Source: Motacilla alba alba (lineage: Eukaryota; Chordata; Aves; Passeriformes; Motacillidae). Taken from it: a DNA stretch of 64,000 nt. A model generated the notes under the pieces. It did not search any database. It was not told where the DNA came from and saw nothing but the letters and a program-made list of their open reading frames with translations. Shown piece after piece: positions 35,050 through 45,935 of the stretch. The stretch lies in the NCBI RefSeq assembly GCF_015832195.1, contig NC_052046.1, forward strand, positions 45,704,473-45,768,472. The letters run 5' to 3'. Numbering within the stretch: the first letter of the stretch is position 1; each line of letters starts with the position of its first letter. Made by a program: the position numbers and the translations under genes.

Positions 35050-35835
35050 CAGGCGCACCTCTTCCAGTTGCGGGAAAGCGCGGCTTGAAGGACTGGGATT
35101 TTGCCTTCTTTGTGGCTTGTTCCCCAGAACTGCAGCCCGTGACAGAGGCGACGGCAGGATGGGGGGCAGAGAGATTGCAGGACGGGAGAAGGAGCTGCTT
35201 TTCGGCGGCTGGCACAGAACCCATGCCGAGGTGGCACCGGTCAGCCGGCAGCCCGGGGGACCCGCACAGGCGGCGGCGGGGGTTGCGGAGGCTGGCGGGG
35301 GGGCCACAGCGGCAGGGGGGGCGCAGCGGCGGCGGCAGCTGCGGCCACGGCGGCGGCGGCGCGCGCATGCGCAGTGCCGGCGGCAGGAGAGGCAGCAGCG
35401 GCGGGAAGCACGGACGCGGCGATTGCGCGTTCCCAGGGTGCCGTGACGCGCTCCATGCTGAGAGCCCGCGCGGCCGCGGACACGGCCGCCCGACAGGCGG
35501 GGGGGCCGCTCTCGCACTGCAGCAGCACCGCTGGCAGGACTGAGCTCATGAGACTGAGCACAGAACCGCGGATGATGCTCGTCTCGGAGCGGCAGCGCCA
35601 GTGCGCGCGCGCGTGTCGGTGGAGCGAAACCCTACCTGGTCGGGGAGGGGCAGCTCGCATGTTGTAGACGCGAAACAGGCACAGACGGGACAAGAATCGC
35701 GCGCTCGGTTGTGGACGTTGGCACGGAGCCAGGGGAGGCGGATCCCAGTGCAGAGCAGGCACAGGCAGAGACAGGACAAGGTCAGGGCGGAGATGTCCTT
35801 CAAGGCACCGCTCTGTCAGAGTTGCTAGGCAACCA
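35050..35835 (+). other. CpG-rich block inside the provirus
   Basis: Roughly 780 bp of strongly GC- and CpG-rich DNA in an otherwise AT-rich window, dense in CGG/GGC triplets between 35265 and 35420. It includes a perfect NRF-1-type palindrome CGCGCATGCGCA (35362-35373) and an RFX X-box-like palindrome GTTGCTAGGCAAC (35821-35833). Overlapping frames on both strands stay open through it only because the base composition removes stops; none shows a domain I recognise. It could be a decayed proline/alanine-rich gag segment or captured host promoter/first-exon DNA. CpGs have survived with little decay, consistent with a recent insertion or with protection from methylation. Confidence 0.75.
35362..35373. 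promoter_or_regulatory. NRF-1-type palindrome
   Basis: CGCGCATGCGCA fits the YGCGCAYGCGCR consensus of NRF-1 at every position. Such sites are typical of CpG-island promoters of host genes. Here it lies inside the CpG-rich proviral core, far from the LTR TATA box. Binding is inferred only. Confidence 0.55.
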
Positions 35836-36064
35836 CAGTAGCCAAAATTCCAGGCAGGTTTTTGGGGAAAAACAGGTCTGGAAACTTTTCCAAGGGCAGG
35901 ATGAGAAGCTTCTGAGAATTTTCACAGTGTTTTATCCAGTTTTTCAACAGGGTCAACTCCAGAAAAAAAAAAAGCAGCAAATGTTATATGGGGCAATTGG
36001 TTCAGTTCTTCCACAGGCAGGTTCCACAGAAGTGATGGCAACAGCATTTGCCAGAGGACCATGA
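35711..36064 (+). pseudogene. Unassigned open frame at end of CpG block (117 codons)
   Basis: An open frame rich in Gln/Gly/Glu at first (QAQAETGQGQGGD), then ordinary amino acid use (GEKQVWKLFQGQDEKLLRIF, a KKKKQQ basic patch, then GAIGSVLPQAG). Immediately after its stop, a second frame stays open with an acidic stretch EDHDSDAEDMDNAISAELYV ending near 36134. The two together look like one coding region broken by a frameshift. I do not recognise the protein; it may be a gag piece or part of the captured core. No catalytic or zinc-knuckle motif is visible. Confidence 0.35.
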
Positions 36065-36134
36065 TTCAGATGCAGAAGACATGGACAATGCCATAAGTGC
36101 AGAGCTCTATGTTGCAGTCAAACAAAGTTTTTAA

Positions 36135-37325
36135 GGGTTGAATTTCCAAATAGGTATTTTCATATCAGTCATTTCTTGGGATTTTATTGTTTTTCTACTG
36201 TGAAAAATGCTTCCTAGGGAAACAAAACATCATGTAAAGAGTCTGTGGGGCCATCAGCTGATTTCCCAATGGTTCAGAGTTCTAGGAATTGTTGGTATTG
36301 AGTTTGTGACCTTTGTTATTTTTAATTTTTATAAGTAATAATGATAAATAATGATGGTTGTTGATGTTATATGAATGCTTTAAAAAGATTGTTTTGTGAT
36401 AAGAATTATTGTTAAGGTATTGTATTGTTAAGGTATTGTTAAGGTATTGTATTTACAGCCGGCTTTCATGTCTTTGTGTGATAATCTTTTATCTCTTTTG
36501 TGATCATCTGCAAGACACATGTCTTTTCAGGATCCTGTCTTTTGATTTCTTAACTACTCACATGTTTTTTGAGTTTTTCTATCCAGATTGCCAGTCTCAT
36601 GGTTTTTTTCAGTCATTATTACAGAGGTACTTCAGCAGAGAATTCAGTTGTAACATTAAGTTCTTAGGTTTTTGAGTTTCAATATTGTATTAGGTAATGA
36701 GTCTTTCATGCAGCTGCACTTCTTTCACTCTCAGTGTCCAGATCCAGGTTCACAATCCTGACTGTGATGAAGTTCATATCTCTGAAGAAGAGGTTTGTTG
36801 TATTTGAAGAATCCCTATCATGTTATCTCATGGTGTGAAAGATTTCTAATCCTAAGGTTTCTTATTCATAACTGTTGTTTTTAAGAGTTTTGTTTTAGAA
36901 TGTGTTAAATGATACTCACCAATTAGAGTTCGAGCTGTGGCCAAGCTTTAGCTCTACTTGGTGGAGTGATTGACAATCAACCCAGAAATTTTCTGCATCA
37001 AAAAGTATTCAAGTCCTTTTGACTTGGCAATTTGACCATATATGACAGCTGAGCTGGTTTTCAAAGGGAGCTTGGAGAAACATGAATCCGGACATGATTT
37101 CTTCAATCTTCTGTTGTTTTAAGGTTCATCAGCTGTTGCAGACTCTGGGATGATAGTCCAATGTTGTAGTGCTTGATAATTGTGTGATTTCACACGTGTT
37201 ATTTATAGTCTGTATTATTTGGTTGATTTCTAATTACTGTTGTATTGCATTTCTCTATGCAATTTTGCAAAACAGAACAGATCAAGGTTTCATTTTCACA
37301 TCAAGACCTATTCTTCATTTTTGGG
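36135..37325 (+). other. T-rich non-coding core of the provirus, origin unknown
   Basis: About 1.2 kb with plus-strand T excess and no long frame, unlike retroviral pol or env sequence. It includes an imperfect tandem repeat of GTTAAGGTATT (36411-36452, three units). Its look is that of a 3' UTR or intron. It might be the far part of a captured transcript or an extremely decayed viral region, but the identical LTRs argue that it was already in this state when the copy was made. Confidence 0.55.
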
Positions 37326-37330
37326 ATTTT

Positions 37331-37445
37331 GAGAGGATCCTCCAGTCCCTGCGGGGACGTGGATTTGTTTGTGTTTTAACAGGCACAAAGTGCAGGTGGA
37401 TTTCAGTGAAGAATGTGAAACTGTATCAAGTGCAAGAAAACGCTG
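37331..37445 (+). pseudogene. Integrase C-terminal-like remnant
   Basis: Within an open frame (37169-37570), residues about 57-92 contain LRGRGFVCVLTGTKCRWISV followed by a basic KNVKLYQ stretch. The Gly-Arg-Gly-Phe-x-Cys-Val, then Trp-Ile, spacing resembles the end of the DNA-binding domain of class II (betaretrovirus-like) integrases. The residues before and after show no integrase features: the zinc-binding and catalytic core domains are absent. The position, 275 bp before the polypurine tract, would fit a provirus that lost nearly all of pol and all of env by internal deletion. Assignment is by eye on a short stretch. Confidence 0.45.
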
Positions 37446-37703
37446 AGCATTCAACAAGCAGAGAAGAAGACACACAGATGTGGACTGCACAGAAATTCCA
37501 AACCTTCTGCTTCACCAGTCCACAGAAGATTGCAGACTTTGGGTTTCTGCATGGGTGTGGGAATCAGTGATATTGTAGAAAATTTGTTAGATGATAGTTT
37601 TACATTTTGATAAGGCTTGTAATTCTTCTGCTCATTCAGCCATGCATTCTTCAGTGCATGTGGCAGGCCATGAATAAGGCTGCCAAAGATGTGCTTTTGG
37701 TGC

Positions 37704-37719
37704 AAAGAGAAGGGGGAGA
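37704..37719 (+). other. Polypurine tract
   Basis: AAAGAGAAGGGGGAGA directly abuts the TG of the 3' LTR, the position and composition of the primer for retroviral plus-strand synthesis. Confidence 0.92.
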
Positions 37720-38394
37720 TGTCGGAACCCAGGATTCTCCTCTGGGTGTCCTGGATGGCCAGAGCCGCTGGCAGGGGGCTCTGAGACCCTGGCATGCAGC
37801 CAAAGACACACGTGGGGTTTTGATCTTAGCCCGTGGAGCAAATTACCAACTCTGTATGAAGAATTACAAGCCACACACACAAAAGTTTAAATAGTATAGT
37901 AGAAGTAGTCACGAAGTAAAGGGTAGGATTTCTGAGTGCTGTACAGGGGGGTTTTAAGCCTTGTACGCAGGGGTCCAGGTTTTGTACATGGGGGTCAGGA
38001 GTTCTAAGATGGAGGGACTTGGGTGTGCCCTGTCCTCTTTCTTTCTCCTTCCTAACCTCCATGTCTTTGGTGGTGTTGGCACTCACAGATTGGTTTAGAG
38101 TAGAAAGTCACCATTCAATATAGATAGTAGGTATTGGAGAAAAAGTATAAACATGTAGTACGTAATATATGATATAAAAGATGGCACCAGCCCCTGGGAA
38201 GGCAGAGAGTGCCTTTGTCTGAGCTGCTGAACGGGCCACAGCAGTTCAGGGAGAAGAATCTTGTAGATAACCAACAATAAACAACCTTGAGAACAGACAA
38301 CAGAAGACTACTGAGTCTTTCTTCGAAGGCACGGGTTGGAGGAGGGACTTTTCCATCTTTCGGGGTCATCCCAATCCGGGGGTGAAACCCCACA
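37720..38394 (+). mobile_element. 3' LTR of the provirus
   Basis: 675 bp, TGTCGG...CCCCACA, equal in length to the 5' LTR and without a difference that I can see by direct comparison; overlapping frames in both LTRs also translate identically. TATA box at 38173-38180 and AATAAA at 38276-38281. The perfect match implies insertion too recent for the two copies to have diverged, or gene conversion between them. Confidence 0.96.
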
Positions 38395-38400
38395 CACAAT
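38395..38400. repeat. 6-bp target duplication, right copy (CACAAT)
   Basis: Exact repeat of 33740-33745, immediately after the 3' LTR; it confirms that both proviral ends are intact and not recombined. Confidence 0.95.
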
Positions 38401-40743
38401 GATAGGGAAATCCTTCACAGGATTTCTATATCACTGTGAATATACATGGAGATGGATAAAACACAGGAGTACACAGGCCATACTTCAATGACCTAACATT
38501 TAACAAAACAAAACTGAGCACAGGATTTATAGCATCTATGTTCTATATTGCAGGGCTTGGACCTAAGAAATAAATGCATTCACACACACTAAAAAAAAAA
38601 AAAAAACAGAAAAAGCAGCAGCATATCATAGTGATTTTCACTCCCATACAAAACCAGGAAGACTGTCCAACATACAGGGAGCTGACCTAAAGCCAGTCCT
38701 GGCAGCAAACACAGGACTGGACCACCATCCCTGCAACAGGGAAGCAAAATTTACCAGCTTGCATACACACTATCCTTTCTTTCTATAATAATAGTTTCTT
38801 GATATAAGGATTTGCAGCAAGAAGTTCCTTCACTTCTGCCTAAAGATGAGGCACTACAGTGAATCCAGATTTTGTGTCTCTAAGACACATATTTTCTAGG
38901 TGGTTATGGTTACCTTTCAGTTGCAGATTGCAATTCTGTAAGTTCACAGCTGGAAGGTCTAAAAGCAAATGAGTCAATAGAAAACCTGCAATTCACTGCA
39001 AGCAGTGAAATGAATGGACAAAGCATATAAAGGCCAAACTCAAAAGAACCACTTTGCTGTACAGTTTAGGTACTAGTGGTGATGTCTCTAGGGACAAGAT
39101 CTCGGAATTTTACAAAAGCAGGCAGTTGAGCGTTTAACTTCCTTCATTTAAGGGAGGAAAAGCTAATCTTGAACCAATGTAAGAAGTTTCAGGATCTTGC
39201 TTAAAGCTGCTTCAACAGTTTGGCTACTGCACTTAAATGCACGCCAAGCTTCACTTCATTGTTGCTTCAGTCTTTTACAATTCTTGAATGCAAAAACATA
39301 TCTAACCAGAAATTATGCTATGCCAATTCATAGCCTTTAATTTGTTTCTTAACCTCTCCCCAAGTCAAAATACAAAGACACAAGTCTGCTAGGTAGGTGG
39401 TAAAATACCTCTAATAAACAATTTTACCCCTCCCCCCCCTTTTAGAACCTGACACTTTGTTGTTTAATTTGATGCCCTTAGGGTTCTTTATTATGTGAAA
39501 TAGGGAGTATTCGCATCTTTTATATTAACTCATTATTGACTGGCCTCTATCTCCCTACCAGCTTTTCACTTTCTTCATGTACACTTCATGTACACAAAGA
39601 TGTAGCTTTTCATTTCTTCATGTACACAAACACTGCCTTTGTTCATCATTGTTGATTTTATTTTTGAGTTGGTCAAATGCTCCCTTTTGTCTCAACTGCA
39701 GCTTTCATGATACGGAATCATAACGAAATTATACATTGACATGGTGGGTTTTTGTAGTGCTCTCAACAAGTAGAGAAAAAATATTCTATTTTAGTTTTTT
39801 TTAAACACTACTAAACAACATACAAAGATACTTAATATAATTTCAGGACCAAAAGTCATCACTCAGAAAATAGAAGGAAAAAAGCATTCAGAAGGTAAAT
39901 GTCGTACTTAATATAAGATTAATTATCAAGATGTGCAATATGTCTGAAGAGACATTACATTCAGTAGGCCAAAATGTCTTATTCAAACTAGCTTTGCAAG
40001 TGGAATTTATGCATTGTAATATCCAGCTCATAGATGGCTAGTGCCCAGTTTCTTTTATGTTCCTTTTATGTCATAAATAGGTAGAATTTATAGCGTAAAA
40101 CATTATCTATGGGAGTCAATCTTCTCCTTAAATGTGTTGGATGTGCCAAGAAAGAGACTGTAATAAAGAAATTTCACAGCTCTAGCCATAGACAAGAGAG
40201 AGGTATTGTCTTCTGTTTGGGATTAATGGCTGAAAATCTATGTGTCTGGGACAAGTTGTATGGTCTCTTTCCTCTCTCAGGAATACACTGCTGTAAAATG
40301 TTGTGGATAGCTAAGGCATATTAAAATTCAAAAAGAAATTGGACAAATATATTCAGAGAAAAGTTGAAGTGAAGGCAAAAAGCCAAAACTCATACTTCAG
40401 AGAAAGTCTACACTGGAAAAATATACTGAGGAAGTATCACTACATTTCTCCCTGACTTTCTTTAATGTTTTCACAAGTATTGACCACCTTCAGAGGCAGG
40501 ATACACTCAATAACAGGCTATTCCAATACTTGAAACTATAAATGTATCCTGAAAAGTTTTATGGGCTTCTTGGCTGAAGAAATGGCACTAGAAAAGAAAA
40601 ATCCCAAGGAAGATGGAGAAAAGATGACCTTACACGCTCAACTCTTAGATGTGATCAGGATACCTATGCAATTTGTTTAGAAATGTTTAATGATTGCAGT
40701 TTCCAAAAAAAAAATGGGCAAGATCAGAGCATAGAAGACACTC
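38401..40743. other. AT-rich single-copy DNA, no gene seen
   Basis: No supported gene. Contains an A17 run (about 38590-38606), a C8 run near 39432, and an imperfect local duplication of CTTTTCAnTTTCTTCATGTACAC (39561-39630). Confidence 0.5.
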
Positions 40744-41335
40744 TGTGTTGGTTTCAGATGGCATAATTTTCTTCACAATGACTGGTATGGGGCTGTTTTG
40801 GATCTGTGCTGAACACAGAGCTGATAATGGAGAGATGCTTTTGTTATTGCTGAGCAGGGCTGGCACAGAGCCAAGGCCTCTTCTGCTTTTTGCACTGCCA
40901 GCCACGATAGCAAAGAAGTTGGGGGTGCATGGGAGGCTGGGAGGAGACACAGCCAGGACAGGTGACCCAAACTGACCAAAGGGATACTCCAGACCATATG
41001 GCATCATGCTCAGTACATAAAGTAGGGGCAAGAAGGCAGAAGTGGGGAATATTTGGAGTTTGTCTTCCCAAGTAATCCTTACTTATGATGGAGCCCTTCT
41101 CTCCTGGAGATGGCCAAACACCTGCCTGCCCACAGGAAGCACTGAATTAATTCCTTGGTTTCCTTTGCTTAAGTGTGCAGCTTTATTTTTATCTCTGTTA
41201 AACTAAACTGTCTTTATCTCAACCAATGAGTTTTCCAGATTTTACCCTTCTGATTATCTCCCCCATCCTGCAGGTGAGGAAGTGAGCAAGCAGTTCATGC
41301 TAATTGGTTCATAAGTGGTTAAACCATAACCTGAC
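40744..41335 (+). mobile_element. Decayed avian LTR (ERVL-like family)
   Basis: Recognisable by eye as a common avian LTR: 'TGTGTTGGTTTCAGATGGCATAATTTTC' at the left, 'CTGGTATGGGGCTGTTTTGGAT' after it, 'GACCCAAACTGACCAAAGGGATACTCC' in the middle, a TATA-like GTACATAAAGT near 41017, 'TTTATCTCAACCAATGAGTTTT' and 'CTCCCCCATCCTGCAGGTGAGG' towards the right, and a GTGGTTAAACCATAAC end. The internal order is complete but shortened. Ends are uncertain and no target duplication is visible. It is older than the provirus at 33.7 kb. Confidence 0.65.
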
Positions 41336-44300
41336 ATAACCTGAAGAGCTGCCATAATATTCGAAGAAAACATATATAGGAATGGAGACCAGAAAGCTGT
41401 CATTGGAATCTCAAATGGTCTATTTGAAAATAAAGCAAGCAAACCAAGTCTGGTTCACATTTAAGTCAGACATTTCAAGACACTGAGGTCAAACTGGTTT
41501 TATTCATTTTTTTCAAAAAATAATGAGTCATGTACATGTACGAATCTGGACTTGTGAAATATCCTTTCAGAAAAACAGGCACAACTCAGAGATCAGAAAA
41601 GGTTTTTTTTTTCTGTTACTGTTCTTTTCTGTTCAATGTTTCCTAGGCATCTGGAATTCACACTAATTTGCTTTAACACCTGCAGAAGTTGTTTAATTAG
41701 CTATCTAAAAGCACTGAGGTATTGAGTCTCTTATTTGAAATCTCCCCCAGTGCAACTTGCTGGCTGCAGACTAATTAGTATGTATGTCAGCACATCAGCA
41801 GCATGGATGAGGAGGGCTCACTGACCCGAGTTGCAAGCCAGCATCACCATACATATGTGTCCAGAGAAACAAAGCTCAGATCACCTACCCCTCATAAAAT
41901 CAACACCCTTTTGTCTCTGCCTGCAAATAGTCTGCCTATTCCATAAGGCAGAGAGAACAGGTAACAAGCATCTTATTCTTGCTCATTTTGCACTTCTGAC
42001 AACACACAGGAGTAAACACAATTCATTAGTGAGCCAGAACTATCTCAACAGAAAACAGGCAGAGCCAATGCAGTTCTCTCCCTGACAAATTCCCTCTGTG
42101 GGAAAGACAAACCTCATATATTCCCTGTCTCCTATTGAATCTGGTCCCCAAAGAAGTTGTGGAACACTGGGTTGAATTTATAGTCTCCTAGATAAATTAT
42201 AATGAATATTGTGTTGTACTAGTAACAACTTGCAGAGTTGTGTAAATTACTGTGACTTTTACAGCCTTATTTTTTATAGTTCAGTGTCAAGACTAGTAAC
42301 AATATAGTATATCACTAGAAATAGAAAAACTATAATTAAAATTTGCTGGTGACTAATTGTCCACAGATGCAGCTATGTTGCACATGAAGGTACTATTAGC
42401 TCCATCAAAGATTGCATTGCTCCACCTAGATGTAACAAAAACACTGTCTTTCCCTCTCTTTACAAATGCATGTAAGATATGTCCATCACCAGTTCTCAAA
42501 ACAAAATCCTCAAAAAGGACCTTTGTCTTTGTGCCTTTAACCCATATTTGAAAGACAACATCAGGATGTCATTTCAAATGGCCAGATAATAGCTCTCAGT
42601 CGGAAGTCAGAGAGTCATTTACTCTCTTCAACCTTTGTTTTTTTATCCTTGTCCACACAAAAATACTTATCCTAAAGTCAAATTTTTCCACATGTGTGGT
42701 GACACCAGTGAAAATTTGACTATCTTTGCAAGGATGTCAGGAAGCCAGAAAGATTACATCTTCCTCACACTTATCCAGCAATTCTCACTTTCAGTGAGAA
42801 AGTATAGCAAGCACAAGTATGTCTCCAGCATTATACTCTTTGTAAAATATCTCAGCTTCTTTTTCCTCCTTTCTAGCCCCTAAAAATTTTGGTTTCTGTA
42901 TTTTTGCCCATCGTTCGCCAATAAGGACAAGTATGAAAGACATCCTGCTCATTTCAAACAGCTGAGGGCACAACAGCTAAGACTGTTCCATGTGCCAAAT
43001 GAAAATTAGAATTTTTCTTTTATGCAATATGCTTTAAAAAAGGTCTTCATTCAGGAATTAGCTCCAAGGAGCTACAAAAATATTAAGAATCTAGCTTGAC
43101 TTAGCACATTTTTTCCTTTTGAATATTGGCTTTATTACTGCAGCTGGCAACTGAGGCACTTTTCATTTATATGTGGTTTGACCCCATCTTGCATCAGGCA
43201 AACTAGTGATCTAGAACAAATTCTGACAGGCAAGACATAATCTCAAGATGTACAGTATATTACATTATTACTCCCTGAGGCACAAAAGGAAAAAGGCTAA
43301 GTGACACATTCTTTCACACTGCCAAATGAAAGCAAAAACATTCACAATTATGGAACTACCAAAGAAATCTGCGCTTTAGATCTACTCAGAAGTTCCTAGA
43401 GATCTTTGGAAAATAAAATTGTCTATTTCTTTTTTAAGCATAAGGGTTTCTGAGGTAGAACTACTCTGACATTTAAAACTTCAAAAGAGAAAGGCATTTG
43501 TTTCCTTTTAAGTGCAATTTACCCCTGGCTTAGGAAATACACATTTAGTTGGATCAGGACCTGCACATGGATGCCACAGTCAGTTCTCCTCAATGGAAAG
43601 CAGAGTTCACTAGTTTTTCCAGATCTCTGAAGGAAAAAAACAGTGAAAGAACTTTCATCTTAAATATGGGAAGTAAGAACAGATTGGGCTAAAGAAAATA
43701 ACCAAAGCGATTGAAATTTAAAAAGTCAAGTAAATAAGGTAGAAAATTACCCAGATGCAGTCCCTATGATTGACCTTGCATTGAAATATTTTACAAGGGA
43801 TTAAGATTTCAATCTAACCTGAACACTAGCACTACTTCACCAGTCATCATCTAGTCAAATAGTGACTGAGGCTCTAAGAAGCAGGCAGCTATTCATAATG
43901 GCAACGTGTACAGACAGACAGACATTATCACCCTCTTGCACTCCACACTGTACAAATGTATGAAGAGAGACAGGCCCTGCTAACATGGAGTTAAGTCCAA
44001 ACCACTATGGCTGGAGATGGTGCACAAAAAGGATGGTGCAAATTACTCAAAATCCCATAGAAAACAAAACAAGAATATTAGGTCAATTCTAGTTTACCCA
44101 GCCATGTGCCCTGATCTATCAGACAATAGTGCCTCTGTCCCAACTCTTCTCAGATGAAAGTTTTCACTTTCTTCAAAAAAAAAAAAAAAAAACAAGGAAC
44201 CAGGAAGCTGATATAATTCTTCCCCCTCCTCTTCTGCTATCATCCAAAAGGTAATTCACTTAATGACCAGAAACAGTGACGATGAATATACAAAACAAAA

Positions 44301-44394
44301 AATTAGTCTTAAAGGAATTCACAGCCTATGAGTAGCCCAACTATGCACAGCGAATCTGGCATTATGAAAACATTGTCAACTAAAAACAAGCTTG
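41336..44394. other. AT-rich single-copy DNA, no gene seen
   Basis: No gene or recognisable mobile element. It contains an A18-19 run at about 44176-44193, just left of the next CR1. Confidence 0.5.
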
Positions 44395-45188
44395 TCCAAG
44401 TGGTGTACAGAGGTACTTGCACAAACTCAAGAACTGGACCCATGGGAACCTCATGAACCTCAAGACCAAGTGCAAGATGCTGCACTTGGTCACAGTACCC
44501 CTGGTATCAAAAATTCTGGGGCAGAGCAGGCCGGGGGAGAAGGACTTAGGGGCTGGACATGAGCCAGCCATGGGCACTCCCAGCCCAGAAAGCCAAACGT
44601 GTCCTGGGCTGCATCCAAAGCAGCGTGGGCAGCGGGGGAAGGAGGGCATTCTGCCCCTCTGTTCTGCTCTGGTGAGAGCCCACCTGGAACCCTGGATACA
44701 GCTCTGGAGTCCCAGCACAGGGAAGACATGGACCTGTTGGAAAGAGTCCAGAGGAGGCCACAAAAATGATCATAGTAACAGAGCAGCTTTTCTATGAGGA
44801 CAGGCTGAGAGAATTGGGATTGTTCACTCTTGAAAAGAAAAAGCTTCAGGATTATCTAATTGCAGCCTTCCAGCACCTGAAAGGTGAACAGAGATGAAGA
44901 GACTGTTTACAAGAACATGTAGTAACAGGACAAGGAGCAATGGCTTCCAACAGAATGAGAGTAGTTTTAGATTAGGTACTAGTAAAAAATTCTTTACTGT
45001 GAGGGTGGTGAGGCACTGGAACAGGTTGCACAAAAATGCCGTGGATGCCCTGGCAGTGTTCAAGGCCAGGCTGGATGGAACTCTGAGCAGCCTTGTTTAG
45101 TGAGAAGTGTTTTTGTCCACGGCCGGGTGGTTGAAACCATATAGTCTTAAATGTCCCTTCCAACCAACTCCATTTTATGATTCTATGA
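44395..45188 (+). mobile_element. CR1 LINE, 3' fragment with intact tail
   Basis: 5'-truncated CR1 starting within the reverse-transcriptase frame. It shows 'AACCTCATGAACCTCAAGACC', 'AGTGCAAGATGCTGCACTTGG', 'GAAGGACTTAGGGGCTGGAC', 'GTGTCCTGGGCTGCATCCAAAG', 'GACATGGACCTGTTGGAAAG', the 3' UTR hallmark 'TTTACTGTGAGGGTGGTGAGG', and 'TGTCCCTTCCAACCAACTCC' ending in the tail TTTTATGATTCTATGA. Similarity to the standard CR1 3' end is higher than for the copy at 13.7 kb. It is dead as a coding unit. Confidence 0.92.
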
Positions 45189-45865
45189 AATCTTTTCATG
45201 AACAACTAGAGAACAGATGAAAAATAGGCTATAATTTTTCATCTTGACATTGCTTTACCAATCGTCTCATGAGTCTTAATGCTCCTATCTCACTCCAGTA
45301 TTTGTAGTTTTTACAGAAATAGGAAATTACATGGGCTTATATAAGATGTATTATTTATTGTCTACACCTCGGGCAAAAGCAGCAGTATGGTGCCAAAAGA
45401 GTCTCAAGCACTTTAAATCCTGGAAGCTCCCCTCTTGGCCCATCTTCTGACCTCTTCTGCACTGGCTCTGTGTGGTGAAGATGTTGGAGGAAGCAAGCAG
45501 GGTAAAAACCATATATTTTAGTGCTGGCAATAGCAAAACATTTTTTTTAACCTCCTAGTTCATTGTACAATGGAAACAATGTAGTTACTAGAACAAGAAG
45601 GCGCAAAGAGGGGCAGGTAAAATTTGTGACAATTCAGATGGGCAACAGGCTTAAATTGCTCTGGACTTGTACTCTTAGCTGTACAAGCACAACTGAGGTA
45701 GCTGGCACACAACATGGGGCACATGAACTGTTGGTTTCGGCTAAAATCAAATTTCAAAGCTATACCTCTAGAGTGTGTGGTTTTCTCTAAGGAACACAGA
45801 AAATCTAAGTCAAACAGAATGGCCATCTCAGAAACTAGATATCAGCTCATTAGAGCTTTTTTTAC

Positions 45866-45935
45866 AGAACAAAAACAAAACAAACAAAAAACCCCAACCA
45901 AAACCAAACCAACAATCAAACAAAAACCACAATCC
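45866..45935. repeat. A/C-rich (CAAA)n-like tract
   Basis: Imperfect CAAAA/CCAAA units, similar in style to 5140-5240 and 54190-54250. Simple sequence only. Confidence 0.8.

Larger units (their letters stand above)
33746..38394 (+). mobile_element. Complete young non-autonomous ERVK-like provirus (4,649 bp)
   Basis: A full proviral structure: 675-bp 5' LTR, 2-nt gap, primer-binding site, 3.3-kb internal region, polypurine tract, 675-bp 3' LTR, all inside a 6-bp target duplication. The two LTRs look identical base for base, so insertion was recent on an evolutionary scale. The internal region is far too short for gag-pol-env, and I see no protease, reverse transcriptase, RNase H or envelope. 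Only a possible gag start (34714-34881) and an integrase-tail-like stretch (about 37331-37445) look retroviral. Between them are a CpG-rich block and T-rich DNA of unknown origin. Mobility must have relied on proteins from a related, intact virus. An older solo LTR of the same family lies at 52845-53418. Confidence 0.95.

Noticed and set aside
35007..35543. A 178-codon sense Gly/Arg-rich open frame
   Set aside because: Same base-composition effect; it overlaps an equally open frame (35009-35446), so neither can be preferred as a gene.
35241..35762. A 173-codon antisense Ala/Pro/Arg-rich open frame in the CpG block
   Set aside because: GC-rich DNA lacks stop codons in every frame; several long frames overlap here on both strands and none shows a domain.
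37169..37570. Env or accessory gene in the 133-codon frame near the 3' LTR
   Set aside because: The hydrophobic start is just T-rich DNA; only the short integrase-like stretch looks retroviral, and no signal peptide, furin site or transmembrane anchor in proper order is seen.
44417..44797. A 126-codon sense frame resembling part of a CR1 reverse transcriptase
   Set aside because: It is only a remnant frame of a truncated CR1 and not a host gene; the conserved motifs are shifted between frames.
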